Below are positions 8,830 through 16,686 of a stretch of 64,000 bases of DNA, piece by piece. Position 1 is the stretch's first letter. Every line of letters starts with the position of its first letter. The position numbers were made by a program, and so were the translations under genes. The notes beneath the pieces were generated by a model. It worked only from the letters and a program-made list of their open reading frames with translations. It was not told the origin of the DNA and did not search any database. The stretch comes from Vulcanimicrobiota bacterium (GTDB lineage Bacteria; Vulcanimicrobiota; Vulcanimicrobiia; Vulcanimicrobiales; Vulcanimicrobiaceae): contig PMSI01000001.1 in the NCBI GenBank assembly GCA_003168375.1, positions 1,178,001-1,242,000 of the forward strand, read 5' to 3'.

Positions 8830-10532
8830 CGCGGCGCCGGCGCTTTCGGCTGGTACTCGTAGAATGCGACGGTCTCCTGAGCCTCACGCGGCACGACGCA
8901 CGACAGGGAAACGTCTTTGTAGACCGGCCCTGCTTGCGGACATTCCGGCTGTGGCGCAACGAGCCTTCCGACGTAGGTGAGGTGATGGCGGGATGGATCC
9001 GGCGCGGCGTTGTCGTCATCCGGACGAACGATCGCAATGCGAGCGGGGGCCCAGGCGGCGACCACCAGGCGGCCGCGTCTGGCGTGCCGTACGGCGCGCG
9101 AGATCCGCTCCGACCAGTCGGAGCCTGCGAGCGCAGACCAGCCGGCGTTCCCCGCCGCCGCCGCGAGCGCGAGTTGTTCGCCGGGATCGGCGCAGGCGTC
9201 GAACCAACGCAGCCGGGCTCGGTGACGGGGGAGCTGCGCAAGGACAGACTGCAAGAGCCAGCAACCCTCCGGCGCCGGGTTCGCGGCGGTCCGAAGTGCG
9301 ACGTCGATCGCGCGGTCGATCGGGTAGAAGTCGTAGCGCCGCAGTGTCCAGGTGCGGTCGCTGTATCTGCCGATGACGTCCCAGTAGTAACGGACGCTCA
9401 GGTGGTTCTCGTCGATGACGGTGACCGTGATGGTCGACCCGTAGCGCTCGGCAGGCAGGACCGCGACCCTCGCGTGCTCGTCGAAGTGACCGATCCACAC
9501 CGTGTGGATCGATTGGTGGTCGTCGGGTGTTTCAAATCGGAGCACTCCCGGATTGGTGACGTGCCATGCGTCGCCGTCGCTTCCGAGGTACCATCCTGCG
9601 AACGTTTTTTCCGTCGTCGAGGCCGGCACCGGTGCGTCGGCAGCGCGCCGAGTGGAGGCCTTGTCGATATGCGCTTGCATCAGTTCCGGCACGACCGCGA
9701 CCGAGACGTTGACCATGAAGTTCAAGATCACGAACGAGATGACCCAGACGCCGAAGGGCTCCTTCCTACAAAACTCGAGCGCCTTGGCGATCGGGCGGCG
9801 GGTGATCGGTCGTGTGACGTCAACGAAAACCGCAGCAAAGAGCGACAAGACGAACAGGAGCGACGAATACGTCGCCGGGAGGACGATCACGAATAGCGCG
9901 GCTCGATTCGCGCTCAGCAGGACGAACGCCGGCCAGAAGATGATCTCGACGAGGTGCGAGCCGCGATCCTGCGTGATCGCCATCCACATCAGCGCCGCGA
10001 AGATGCCGGGCAGATAGAACGCCGCGAACATCACGGCGAGCGGCGCTCCGATCGGTTGTTTCGGCCAAAACTTGGCCGGAGCGTTCGACGGGGCGGGTCT
10101 CGCGAAGAGCCGAAATGCCAGCCGCGTCACCGCCAAGGTTACGACGTCGATCGCACAGTTGACGGCCAACCCGCCCTGGACCATCGGCTTTTGGACGAGC
10201 CACCACGCGTCCTCGAGAGAGTCGATCGACGGACCTTCGACCCACAGCACCGCCAGAACCAGCGAGGTGATGCTCAGCGCAGCGCTCAGGCCCGTCGCGC
10301 GGAGGAAGAAGCGCCACGAGACGATGGTCTTCCCGAGAAATTTGGACAGCACCCGTTCGTTTGCCGCCGCCACCCATCGGACGAGTTCGTCCCAATTCCC
10401 CTCGACGAGCGCGTACCAGCGACCGAGCCGTGCGGTGAACTTCTCGAGGGATTCGTCTCGAACCAACATCGCGAGACCGCTGACCAGCGCGATGAGCACT
10501 TGGCCGGCGACGGTCATCAGCGTCCTGTACAT
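8826..10532 (-). CDS. Polytopic membrane protein with large C-terminal soluble domain, unknown function
   Basis: 568 residues from ATG at 10532; the frame stays open a further 31 codons upstream, but the extra residues lack conserved character and the ATG directly precedes the first membrane segment. I count about seven hydrophobic helices in the first 330 residues, with a polar, tryptophan-containing segment after helix 1. The last 240 residues are soluble and contain tryptophan/tyrosine-rich beta-looking stretches (WYLGSDGD, TWTLRRYDFYP) and two or more cysteines that could pair outside the cell. No catalytic motif stands out. It is coupled to the downstream CPBP protease by a 4-bp GTGA overlap, which suggests that the protease may process or be controlled by it. 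Confidence 0.65.
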   Translation of the reverse strand: MYRTLMTVAGQVLIALVSGLAMLVRDESLEKFTARLGRWYALVEGNWDELVRWVAAANERVLSKFLGKTIVSWRFFLRATGLSAALSITSLVLAVLWVEGPSIDSLEDAWWLVQKPMVQGGLAVNCAIDVVTLAVTRLAFRLFARPAPSNAPAKFWPKQPIGAPLAVMFAAFYLPGIFAALMWMAITQDRGSHLVEIIFWPAFVLLSANRAALFVIVLPATYSSLLFVLSLFAAVFVDVTRPITRRPIAKALEFCRKEPFGVWVISFVILNFMVNVSVAVVPELMQAHIDKASTRRAADAPVPASTTEKTFAGWYLGSDGDAWHVTNPGVLRFETPDDHQSIHTVWIGHFDEHARVAVLPAERYGSTITVTVIDENHLSVRYYWDVIGRYSDRTWTLRRYDFYPIDRAIDVALRTAANPAPEGCWLLQSVLAQLPRHRARLRWFDACADPGEQLALAAAAGNAGWSALAGSDWSERISRAVRHARRGRLVVAAWAPARIAIVRPDDDNAAPDPSRHHLTYVGRLVAPQPECPQAGPVYKDVSLSCVVPREAQETVAFYEYQPKAPAPR

Positions 10533-10679
10533 CGGTTCGCACGAGAACGCGCGGGCCGAGACGCCCGCAGGAAGCGATCGATCGAAGGGATGCGCGAACA
10601 CCCGAAAACCACTCGACGACCTCACCCAGGTACGTGGCGCGGTGACTTCTGGCCTCGGCGAGATCGCTCCTGGGTTCTT

Positions 10680-10829
10680 TCAGTGCGCGGCGAGCGTGCG
10701 ACCGCGGACGTCGACGAACGCCTCGCGCAGCTTGCGCACGCCGAGCCGAATCTCGCCGGACGACGCGACGGCGAATCCGAGCAGTAGCCCGTTGCCGGCA
10801 CGCGTGCGCTCGTAGAGGATGAAAGGCGG
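10680..10829 (-). pseudogene. Orphan 3' end of a MocR/GntR-aminotransferase-type regulator
   Basis: Reading the minus strand, 49 residues before a stop at 10680-10682 contain GLLLGFA followed by EIRLGVRKLREAF. This matches the C-terminal small domain of MocR/PdxR regulators (GLLLGYA...EI.EGVRRLAEA), fusions of a GntR winged helix to a class I aminotransferase. The remaining 400 or more residues are missing: the sequence immediately upstream on that strand is the stop codon of the secreted protein ending at 10832. I read it as a gene remnant left after insertion or deletion. The family match is by eye from a short segment. Confidence 0.5.
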
Positions 10830-10831
10830 GC

Positions 10832-11254
10832 TTAGGCGAGGCGTCGGAACGTAAGGGTTCCGCCCATGATGAGGTCGCGCCACACCATCGTGTTCGAGTT
10901 CGTGAACGTGTAGCGATAGCTTCCACCGGGCGGCCGGGTCGTCGGCTCGAGGTGGCTGCCACCGGCATCGACGACGAGGGCTTGCGTCGGCGACCAGGCC
11001 GTCACGGCGCGGCTCAGCGTGCCGTTTGCGAAAACCCGATACGTGCCGCGCTGGCTCGTCGCGTACGGCCCGCAGTGTGCCGTCTCGATGTAGTTGCCCG
11101 TCGTCGTCATGACGAGGTCGAATCGGCACTGCATCCCGCCGGTCGTCGCAAACGCGCGCCAGGTGCCGGCGAAGGGTTGCGCGGCCGCGCCCGCGCGCGG
11201 CGCCGCGGCGAGGACGAGCGCGAGGGCGAGCGATGCGAGGATGAAGCGCGGCAT
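10832..11254 (-). CDS. Small secreted protein
   Basis: 140 residues from ATG at 11254. Earlier in-frame starts exist (to 11368), but the ATG at 11254 is followed directly by a textbook signal peptide (FILASLALALVLAAAPRAGA, cleavage near AGA-AA). The mature part, about 115 residues, has two cysteines, several threonine/tyrosine-rich beta-like strands and the pattern GTWRAFATTGG near its start, reminiscent of small lipocalin-like or DUF-type periplasmic beta domains, but I do not recognise the family. It faces the divergent hydrolase at 11331 across 76 bp and ends next to the MocR remnant. Confidence 0.65.
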   Translation of the reverse strand: MPRFILASLALALVLAAAPRAGAAAQPFAGTWRAFATTGGMQCRFDLVMTTTGNYIETAHCGPYATSQRGTYRVFANGTLSRAVTAWSPTQALVVDAGGSHLEPTTRPPGGSYRYTFTNSNTMVWRDLIMGGTLTFRRLA

Positions 11255-11330
11255 ACAGCGGCCTCCCGAACGGTGTTCACGGCTTCGCCTGAAGGCCGCT
11301 CGCTCCTCGACGACGCACGTTCGGACAGCG

Positions 11331-12044
11331 ATGGGCGATATTCGGATCGAGGCCGCCGACGGCGGCACGTTTGAGGCATATCTCGCGCTTCCGCCGGACG
11401 CGGCTCCCGCGCCCGGGCTGGTGCTGCTGCCGCCGATCTTCGGGATCGAGCCCGTGATACGGCGGCTCGCCGACGGTTACGCGGCTCGCGGCTTCGTCGT
11501 CGTGGCGCCGAATCAGTTCTGGCGCGATTCCGTGCCGCAGACGATGGAACGTACCGACGCCGGTCGCGCGATTGCGCTAGCGCGAGGGAAGCGCGTTGAC
11601 GTCGAGAGCGTCGTCGCGGATCTCGGCGCGACGGTCGCGGCATTGCGCGCGATGGCGGCCTGCAGCGGGAAGATCGCCGTACTCGGTTTCTGCTTCGGCG
11701 GGCGCTACGCGTACATCGCGGCCGCGCGCTTGCCGGTCGAGGCCGCCGCAGCGTTCCACGGCGCGCAGATCGGGCTCAGCCTGTCACCCGCGCCTCGCGT
11801 TTCGGTCTCGCTGCACTTCGGCGAGGACGACCCGGTCGCGCCGATGACCGAGGTCGACGCGATCAAAGCCGTCCTTCGACAAGCTCAGGATGACAATCGA
11901 CAAGCTCAGGCTGATGTCTACGTCTATCCGGGGACGACGCACAACTTCGCAGTCCCCGGGGTCCCGGGCTACGACGCCGCCGTCGCGAAGCTCTCTGAGG
12001 ACCGCGTGTTCACGCTGTTCGAGGGTTTACGAGACGTGCGATGA
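11331..12044 (+). CDS. Dienelactone hydrolase family protein
   Basis: 237 residues, alpha/beta hydrolase. The catalytic triad typical of dienelactone hydrolases is visible: Cys121 in GFCFGG, Asp167 in EDDP and His204 in TTHNF. Family members open the dienelactone ring in chlorocatechol breakdown, but most bacterial copies act on unknown esters or lactones. ATG at 11331 immediately precedes the conserved N-terminus. Residues about 181-194 (LRQAQDDNRQAQA) are encoded by a copy and a half of a short dispersed repeat, inserted in frame in the loop/helix before the last catalytic histidine. The gene converges on the LOG gene with a 35-bp tail-to-tail overlap. Confidence 0.85.
   Translation: MGDIRIEAADGGTFEAYLALPPDAAPAPGLVLLPPIFGIEPVIRRLADGYAARGFVVVAPNQFWRDSVPQTMERTDAGRAIALARGKRVDVESVVADLGATVAALRAMAACSGKIAVLGFCFGGRYAYIAAARLPVEAAAAFHGAQIGLSLSPAPRVSVSLHFGEDDPVAPMTEVDAIKAVLRQAQDDNRQAQADVYVYPGTTHNFAVPGVPGYDAAVAKLSEDRVFTLFEGLRDVR
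11873..11914. repeat. Dispersed repeat, one and a half copies inside the hydrolase coding sequence
   Basis: The first unit (11873-11895) matches the copy at 27130-27153 over about 22 bases; a second, shorter unit (11897-11914) follows directly, sharing TCGACAAGCTCAGG. The insertion keeps the reading frame. Reverse-complemented, it carries the CATCCTGAGCTTGTCGA core also seen at 49581. Confidence 0.75.
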
Positions 12045-12552
12045 CCTCGTCGAGGCTCGCGTAGGATTCGACGATCGAGCGGTTCTGCGCGCTGATGAAG
12101 CCCTTCGCGTGCGCGCCGTCGATCAGCGCGATCAGCGGGTCGTAGTAGCCGTCGACATTTGCGAGAATGCACGGCGCGTCGATCAATGCGAGCTGCACCC
12201 AGGTGACGATCTCGAAGAACTCTTCGAACGTCCCGAACCCGCCCGGGAGTGCGACGAACGCGTCCGACAGCTCCGACATCAGCTGCTTGCGCTCGTGCAT
12301 CGACTCGACGATCCGCAGATCGACGCCGCGGTGCGCGACCTCGCGCTCCTCGAGGAAGCGCGGGATGATCCCGATCACCTCGCCGCCCGCGTCGAGCGCG
12401 GCGTCGGCGACGGCCCCCATCAGCCCGACGCGGCCCCCGCCGTACACCACGCCGATCCCGGCCCGGCCGAGTGCGGCGCCGAACGCACGCGCGGTCGCGG
12501 CGAAGCTCGGATCGTCGCCGGCCGACGATCCGCAGTACACGCAGACTCGCAT
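12010..12552 (-). CDS. LOG family protein (cytokinin riboside 5'-monophosphate phosphoribohydrolase-like)
   Basis: 180 residues from ATG at 12552. The frame continues upstream, but this ATG starts the conserved MRVCVYCGSS. The Rossmann-like core shows VYGGGRVGLMG near residue 44 and the signature PGGFGTFEEFFE near 107-118, the phosphoribohydrolase motif PGGxGTxxE. The family (often mis-annotated as lysine decarboxylase) removes ribose phosphate from N6-modified AMP or related nucleotides. It lies 1 bp downstream of the monooxygenase gene and overlaps the hydrolase gene tail by 35 bp. It may once have been the last gene of the lysine-degradation operon (see the kamA tail at 12859). Confidence 0.9.
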   Translation of the reverse strand: MRVCVYCGSSAGDDPSFAATARAFGAALGRAGIGVVYGGGRVGLMGAVADAALDAGGEVIGIIPRFLEEREVAHRGVDLRIVESMHERKQLMSELSDAFVALPGGFGTFEEFFEIVTWVQLALIDAPCILANVDGYYDPLIALIDGAHAKGFISAQNRSIVESYASLDEVIARLVNPRTA

Positions 12553-12553
12553 C

Positions 12554-12844
12554 TCAGTCGACCGGCGTGCCCTTGATCGCGACACGGCTCGCCGCGAGAG
12601 GACGGATGCCGTTCACGCCGAGCCGTTGGAAGTGTTCCATCTCGTAGTGCGCTTCGAGCGCGGCCAAGTCGCGCCACGTCTCGTAGAGCACGAACGTGCC
12701 GGGCGCCGCGGCGTCGGCGCGGCACACCTCGTAGCCCAGGCAGCCCGCCTCGCGCAGCGAGGCGGCTCGCAGCTCGCGGAAGATCCGCTCGACCTCGTCG
12801 GCCTTGTCCTCGGGGAAGGTGTACGTCACCGCGTTGATGAGCAT
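12554..12844 (-). CDS. Antibiotic biosynthesis monooxygenase (ABM) domain protein
   Basis: 96 residues from ATG at 12844, with an alternative GTG at 12856. The ferredoxin-like ABM fold is recognisable: N-terminal beta strand, helix EDKADEVERIFREL, then GCLGYEVCRA, FVLYETWRDL and a histidine-containing helix (EAHYEMEHFQ). Small stand-alone ABM proteins are quinol monooxygenases or heme-degrading enzymes, or stress proteins of unknown substrate. Its GTG at 12856 follows by 1 nt the TAA of the displaced kamA tail (12858-12860), so it probably followed kamA directly before the island arrived. It is coupled to the LOG gene 1 bp downstream. Confidence 0.8.
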   Translation of the reverse strand: MLINAVTYTFPEDKADEVERIFRELRAASLREAGCLGYEVCRADAAAPGTFVLYETWRDLAALEAHYEMEHFQRLGVNGIRPLAASRVAIKGTPVD

Positions 12845-12858
12845 CGCGGTGAGCACTT

Positions 12859-12935
12859 TACGCCAGGGCCGCGACCTTTCCGCCCGCGCGGGCGACGGCT
12901 TGGCGGATCATCTCTTCCCTGGAGCGCCGGGACGG
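12859..12935 (-). repeat. Distal copy of the kamA 3' end (left boundary of the ietAS island)
   Basis: 77 bases matching 16688-16763: the first 60 are identical by eye, then one extra C at 12919, then 16 more identical bases. Read on the minus strand it is the last 24 or so codons of kamA ending in TAA (12858-12860) instead of TAG. Weaker similarity continues to about 12945 (PVPALQ in the conceptual translation). The extra base makes it out of frame with KamA, so it is a remnant. Confidence 0.85.
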
Positions 12936-13033
12936 GCCGCGCGGTCCGGCGGTCCCGGCTCGTTTGCTGAAGCGAGGTCCGAGAGCGGTCACGGTGAGGT
13001 AGAGGAAATGAGATTCCTAGGCGCCGCTTGCTT

Positions 13034-15448
13034 CTACGCGCGAACGGGGACCGAAACATCCAGCGCGAGAGCGATGTGATCATATATCGCTACGCGTTGC
13101 GCATGTTCGGCGAGCCTGACCACAACAGCGTATGGTGTGTCAGGGGGATTGGTTCGGCCCCATTTTTCAAAGGTTGTAACTGCCAACAGATAGTGATTCC
13201 GACTGAATTCAGCGTTGTGATCGTCCCACCGTTCTGTATCGGGCTGGACGGAGCCGCGGGATCTCCGCTGGATTCCGTTGACGCCTAACAAGTCAATTCT
13301 TGGTCGCGAGCCGCGTTCGTAATCCGGTTCGGGGTCATCGCCGGTGTCCTCATCCGGCTTGGACATCAGCGCTACTACGGATTCTCGGTCGACGTCACCG
13401 CGGAATAAGCGCCACCGTAGCGTCGTCCCGAAGTAGTCGCCGAAGCCTCGATGATGAACCTCTGGGTCAAACGCGACGGTGACGGAGAGTGTCTTAGGGG
13501 CGCGGCCGGCATTTATCAGAGATTCAGGAACCGGTATGTCAAACAGAGCGACTTTATTGGCGGATAGCTTCCCTTGATAGTACATCGCGACGGAAAAATC
13601 GTCACAGTACGTAGCCCGAAAGGCGCTGGGGATTCCGTAGCCCACAACGTTCCGGTATTCTGTGTTTGGCGGCAGTGCGTCTAAGGCGGTTGTGAAGTTT
13701 TGCGACTGAGGATACTCCGCTGACGAAACGAGAAATGCCCGTAGGAGCGGACTGCTCGGCGATACCCCCAAGGACAGTAGGTCTTCCAAGATACGGGCCG
13801 CGTGATGCGACACTCGGGGTGCAGCTAAGCTCGTCCCGAAGCTCATTGCGATCGCAGGGCTCAGGTGATGGCTTGCGACGGCGACGTTCATCCCGGGGTT
13901 TTCGCGGACTCGGCCTAGGCCGTGATCTAAAGCAAGATTTCCGCCGTATTCCACAAGTTCAGGTTTGGTCTCGCCGCGAATCCCAGGGCCGATTCTCGTG
14001 AAAGGAGACGGTTGCTCTTGCTCCGCGAGCGCGGTCATCTGCCCCGCCACTCCAACGATCTGAGTTGATGCCGCCAACGAGCCAACGGATATCGCCAAAG
14101 CCGCCTGTGCGGGGTCTAGAATGCTGCAGACGTCAGAGGTGAAGTATCCTGGATATGGCTGTTGAGCGTGCAGAGAACCTACGGTATTTATTGCAAGATT
14201 GCCGACGCTTACAATGAACAGAACGTCATGTTCCCGGGCTAGCCGGTCAATAGTTCGCGCTGTCCACGATCGCTTTGGATGAATGCGTCGTGTAGATTTG
14301 TTCCAAGGGCGATTTCGAATGTTGACGGAGAGATTGAATATTTTTAGGCCCAGCGGAACGAACGTCTTCACAACTTCCTCAAGGACGACACTAACGAGAC
14401 GGTCGTTGAGCTCATCGTTTTCATCCAAGATTCTCGCGCTGGCTATCCAGCAGGCTCCCTGATTCGTGGCGCCGCCGGCGAGATTCAGCGCGTGATAAGA
14501 TACTAACGACGCTACGCCCGATCCGTGCCCAAGTTGATCATTGACGTCGTCCGCGCGCTCCTTTAAGAATGACCGCATAAGATCTAGTCGAGTGATCGGC
14601 TGGAGGAACGCGTTACCTGGTAATACGCCGGAGTCGACCACGCAAACAATGCCGCCGCCATTAGGCGGGGAAAAGCTGCCGAGGCTGTCAATGCTGAAAT
14701 TATTAAGGGTCTGATGAAACGTCTCGAAGTCCGGTGGGAGTTCGAACCAAACTATGCTGGTTTGCCAACGCTCGCTGATAACGAGAGATCGAAAGGCCGC
14801 TCCGGTGCAGCCGACTACTAGTCGACAAGAGCCGTCCTGTTCCTCGTGCTCAAAAACGGTGCCGCGAGCACCATTCCCGAGGAAATCACTTATTGCTTGT
14901 AAAGACTCTTTGATCTCGTCGCGACGCTGTCTGCGTCCTCTCCCTAAGGAGATGATTTCGAGTTCGAGCGACAGGTAGTCCCGGCGCACATAATCGTCAA
15001 AGCCTGCGAATAACTCATCGCTAAGTCGATCGAGTGGATTCCCGGGTGCAATCTCTTCAAGTCGCCCTACGAGCGACGCGTTGGGGACGATCCCTTTCCT
15101 CACGGGCTCAGTCCCGAACGATTCTATCTTTCTTTCAAGTCGCTCAAGGCCATCCTGAGCAACCGCGAGAGTTACGTTATCGCTTGCGGGAGAAAAGGCT
15201 TTGAGCCCAGTTCCGGTCAGGTCGACCGGGCCCGAATGTCGCAGCTTTACGAAAAACGCTCTCCGCTGCGCATCTGTGAGGCGGCCGAGCCTGCGACGTA
15301 TGGGAGCCAGTTGCTGCTGAAGCTCGACAGCCTTAACGTGCCGAGTTTCAACTACAGCGAGCGGTGTTCTTATCATGCGGCCCGGTTCAGGACTGCGATC
15401 AAGTATCTCCGGGTCACCCAGGCCCAGCGGAGGCGTTTGATCATTCAT
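13034..15448 (-). CDS. ietS: S8 (subtilisin-like) serine protease, IetS-like
   Basis: 804 residues from ATG at 15448. The complete subtilase triad is visible: Asp272 in VVDSG, His308 in GHGSG and Ser540 in FGTSLAAP, with the oxyanion Asn417 in VSVGN. The first 260 residues are a charged region with no family I know, and the last 200 form a beta-rich C-terminal domain. There is no signal peptide, so it works inside the cell. A cytoplasmic subtilase 21 bp downstream of a small AAA ATPase is the layout of ietAS, described as a plasmid stability toxin-antitoxin system of Agrobacterium pTiC58 (protease toxin, ATPase antitoxin) and later listed among phage-defence systems. The pairing and motifs are seen; the defence role here is inferred. 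Base composition is clearly lower in G+C than in neighbouring genes. Confidence 0.85.
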   Translation of the reverse strand: MNDQTPPLGLGDPEILDRSPEPGRMIRTPLAVVETRHVKAVELQQQLAPIRRRLGRLTDAQRRAFFVKLRHSGPVDLTGTGLKAFSPASDNVTLAVAQDGLERLERKIESFGTEPVRKGIVPNASLVGRLEEIAPGNPLDRLSDELFAGFDDYVRRDYLSLELEIISLGRGRRQRRDEIKESLQAISDFLGNGARGTVFEHEEQDGSCRLVVGCTGAAFRSLVISERWQTSIVWFELPPDFETFHQTLNNFSIDSLGSFSPPNGGGIVCVVDSGVLPGNAFLQPITRLDLMRSFLKERADDVNDQLGHGSGVASLVSYHALNLAGGATNQGACWIASARILDENDELNDRLVSVVLEEVVKTFVPLGLKIFNLSVNIRNRPWNKSTRRIHPKRSWTARTIDRLAREHDVLFIVSVGNLAINTVGSLHAQQPYPGYFTSDVCSILDPAQAALAISVGSLAASTQIVGVAGQMTALAEQEQPSPFTRIGPGIRGETKPELVEYGGNLALDHGLGRVRENPGMNVAVASHHLSPAIAMSFGTSLAAPRVSHHAARILEDLLSLGVSPSSPLLRAFLVSSAEYPQSQNFTTALDALPPNTEYRNVVGYGIPSAFRATYCDDFSVAMYYQGKLSANKVALFDIPVPESLINAGRAPKTLSVTVAFDPEVHHRGFGDYFGTTLRWRLFRGDVDRESVVALMSKPDEDTGDDPEPDYERGSRPRIDLLGVNGIQRRSRGSVQPDTERWDDHNAEFSRNHYLLAVTTFEKWGRTNPPDTPYAVVVRLAEHAQRVAIYDHIALALDVSVPVRA

Positions 15449-15469
15449 CTCGATAAACGGACCTCGCTC

Positions 15470-16528
15470 CTAGAGTCTCGGCTGGCGTGCACGGACCGGC
15501 TTCGAGTGGGTTCCGCGCATCGCTGCACGCATTCGCGTACTTTCGGCCTTTATGTCCGCAAGGTTCAGTCGCTCGCGAGATTCGAGGACCATCGTGCGTA
15601 GAGCCTCGGTGGTAATTTTCGAAATATCGGCGTGAGAGAGGCCTTGCATAGCCTTGCTGCTGTCAAGGACTGAACCCGCGTAGCGGACACCGGACAGTAG
15701 CTGACGCAGAAGAACCTGCCGCTGCTGCTCCGTTGGAAGCGGAAAATGCACCACATCATCAAAACGACGCCAGACTGCCTCGTCGAGCGCATATTGATGA
15801 TTTGTTGCGGCTATAATGACTGAGCGCGAGGACGAAAAGCGCTCCATAAGCTGCAGGAGAGTGTTTACAATTCGCTTTGATTCTCCGATGTCTCGGTCAT
15901 CGTCGCGTTCTTTCGCGAGCGTATCGAACTCGTCCAATAAGATCACGATGCGCTGTGATTCAGCGAGATCGAAGACACTCTTCAGTTGAGTAGACGTTCC
16001 CCCAAAGAGGCTCGATACAATGCTGGGAAGATTCAGTATGCCTAGGGGCATCTGAAGCTCGCTGGCTATGAGGGAGGCTGTCATAGTCTTCCCACATCCA
16101 GGAGGGCCCCAAAACAGCACTTTCTTCTTCGGTGCAAGACCGTGAACTGCAAGGCGCTCTCGCTGCTTATGCTCCGAGATCAGGCGGTCGATGCGGTCTC
16201 TGGTGTCGGCACTAAGAACCGGGGAAGCGTCGAGAGTGGGGCTGTCGTGGACGGTAACTAAGTCGGTGCCAGTCAGGCCCCTATTGGGAAGACGGGTGAG
16301 TCTGGGCCGCTCTACGCGATCTCCACTATCGCGGCCTAAGGCACGGATTAGCTTTTGAGCTTCTGTGTGGTGATTCGCCGACAGCTCCCGACTAATGAGA
16401 CTTTGCGCTGCGTGCAGAAATAGCTCCTCATTACTATCGCGATGAGCTTCGAACAGAAGCCGCAATAGGTCGAGGTCTGCACGGTTTGGTGGCGCCATTA
16501 GAGCTCGCCGCGATCGTTTTTCAAGCAT
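15470..16528 (-). CDS. ietA: AAA+ ATPase, IetA-like partner of the subtilase
   Basis: 352 residues from ATG at 16528; ATG at 16498 (residue 11) is an alternative, and neither has a strong ribosome-binding site. Residues 1-110 are a helical N-terminal region; the AAA core follows: Walker A GPPGCGKT at 141-148, Walker B VILLDE at 195-200, sensor-1 asparagine near 243 in AATNHQYALDE, and arginines at 254-255 in WRRFD acting as the finger. It is closest in pattern to the Vps4/SpoVK-like classic AAA proteins. In ietAS systems the ATPase restrains or delivers substrates to the protease. First gene of a two-gene unit, 21 bp before the protease gene. Confidence 0.85.
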   Translation of the reverse strand: MLEKRSRRALMAPPNRADLDLLRLLFEAHRDSNEELFLHAAQSLISRELSANHHTEAQKLIRALGRDSGDRVERPRLTRLPNRGLTGTDLVTVHDSPTLDASPVLSADTRDRIDRLISEHKQRERLAVHGLAPKKKVLFWGPPGCGKTMTASLIASELQMPLGILNLPSIVSSLFGGTSTQLKSVFDLAESQRIVILLDEFDTLAKERDDDRDIGESKRIVNTLLQLMERFSSSRSVIIAATNHQYALDEAVWRRFDDVVHFPLPTEQQRQVLLRQLLSGVRYAGSVLDSSKAMQGLSHADISKITTEALRTMVLESRERLNLADIKAESTRMRAAMRGTHSKPVRARQPRL

Positions 16529-16686
16529 TGCCTAACACCCGTTTAGTGATTTCCCAGTACCTGACGCAAATGGGTGCCAGCAGGTTGGCATACCGCCGAC
16601 GGAGGAGCCATGACTTGGCGGGTCAACCTAAGCCTTCTCTAGTCGCGTTCCCTGCTACGTGGGTGCCAAGCTCACTCTCAGGAGCG

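Noticed and set aside
16529-16686. A promoter for ietA at TTGCGT/CTAAAC
   Set aside because: The -35-like element has 17-bp spacing, but the -10 is poor, so it is not listed as a promoter.
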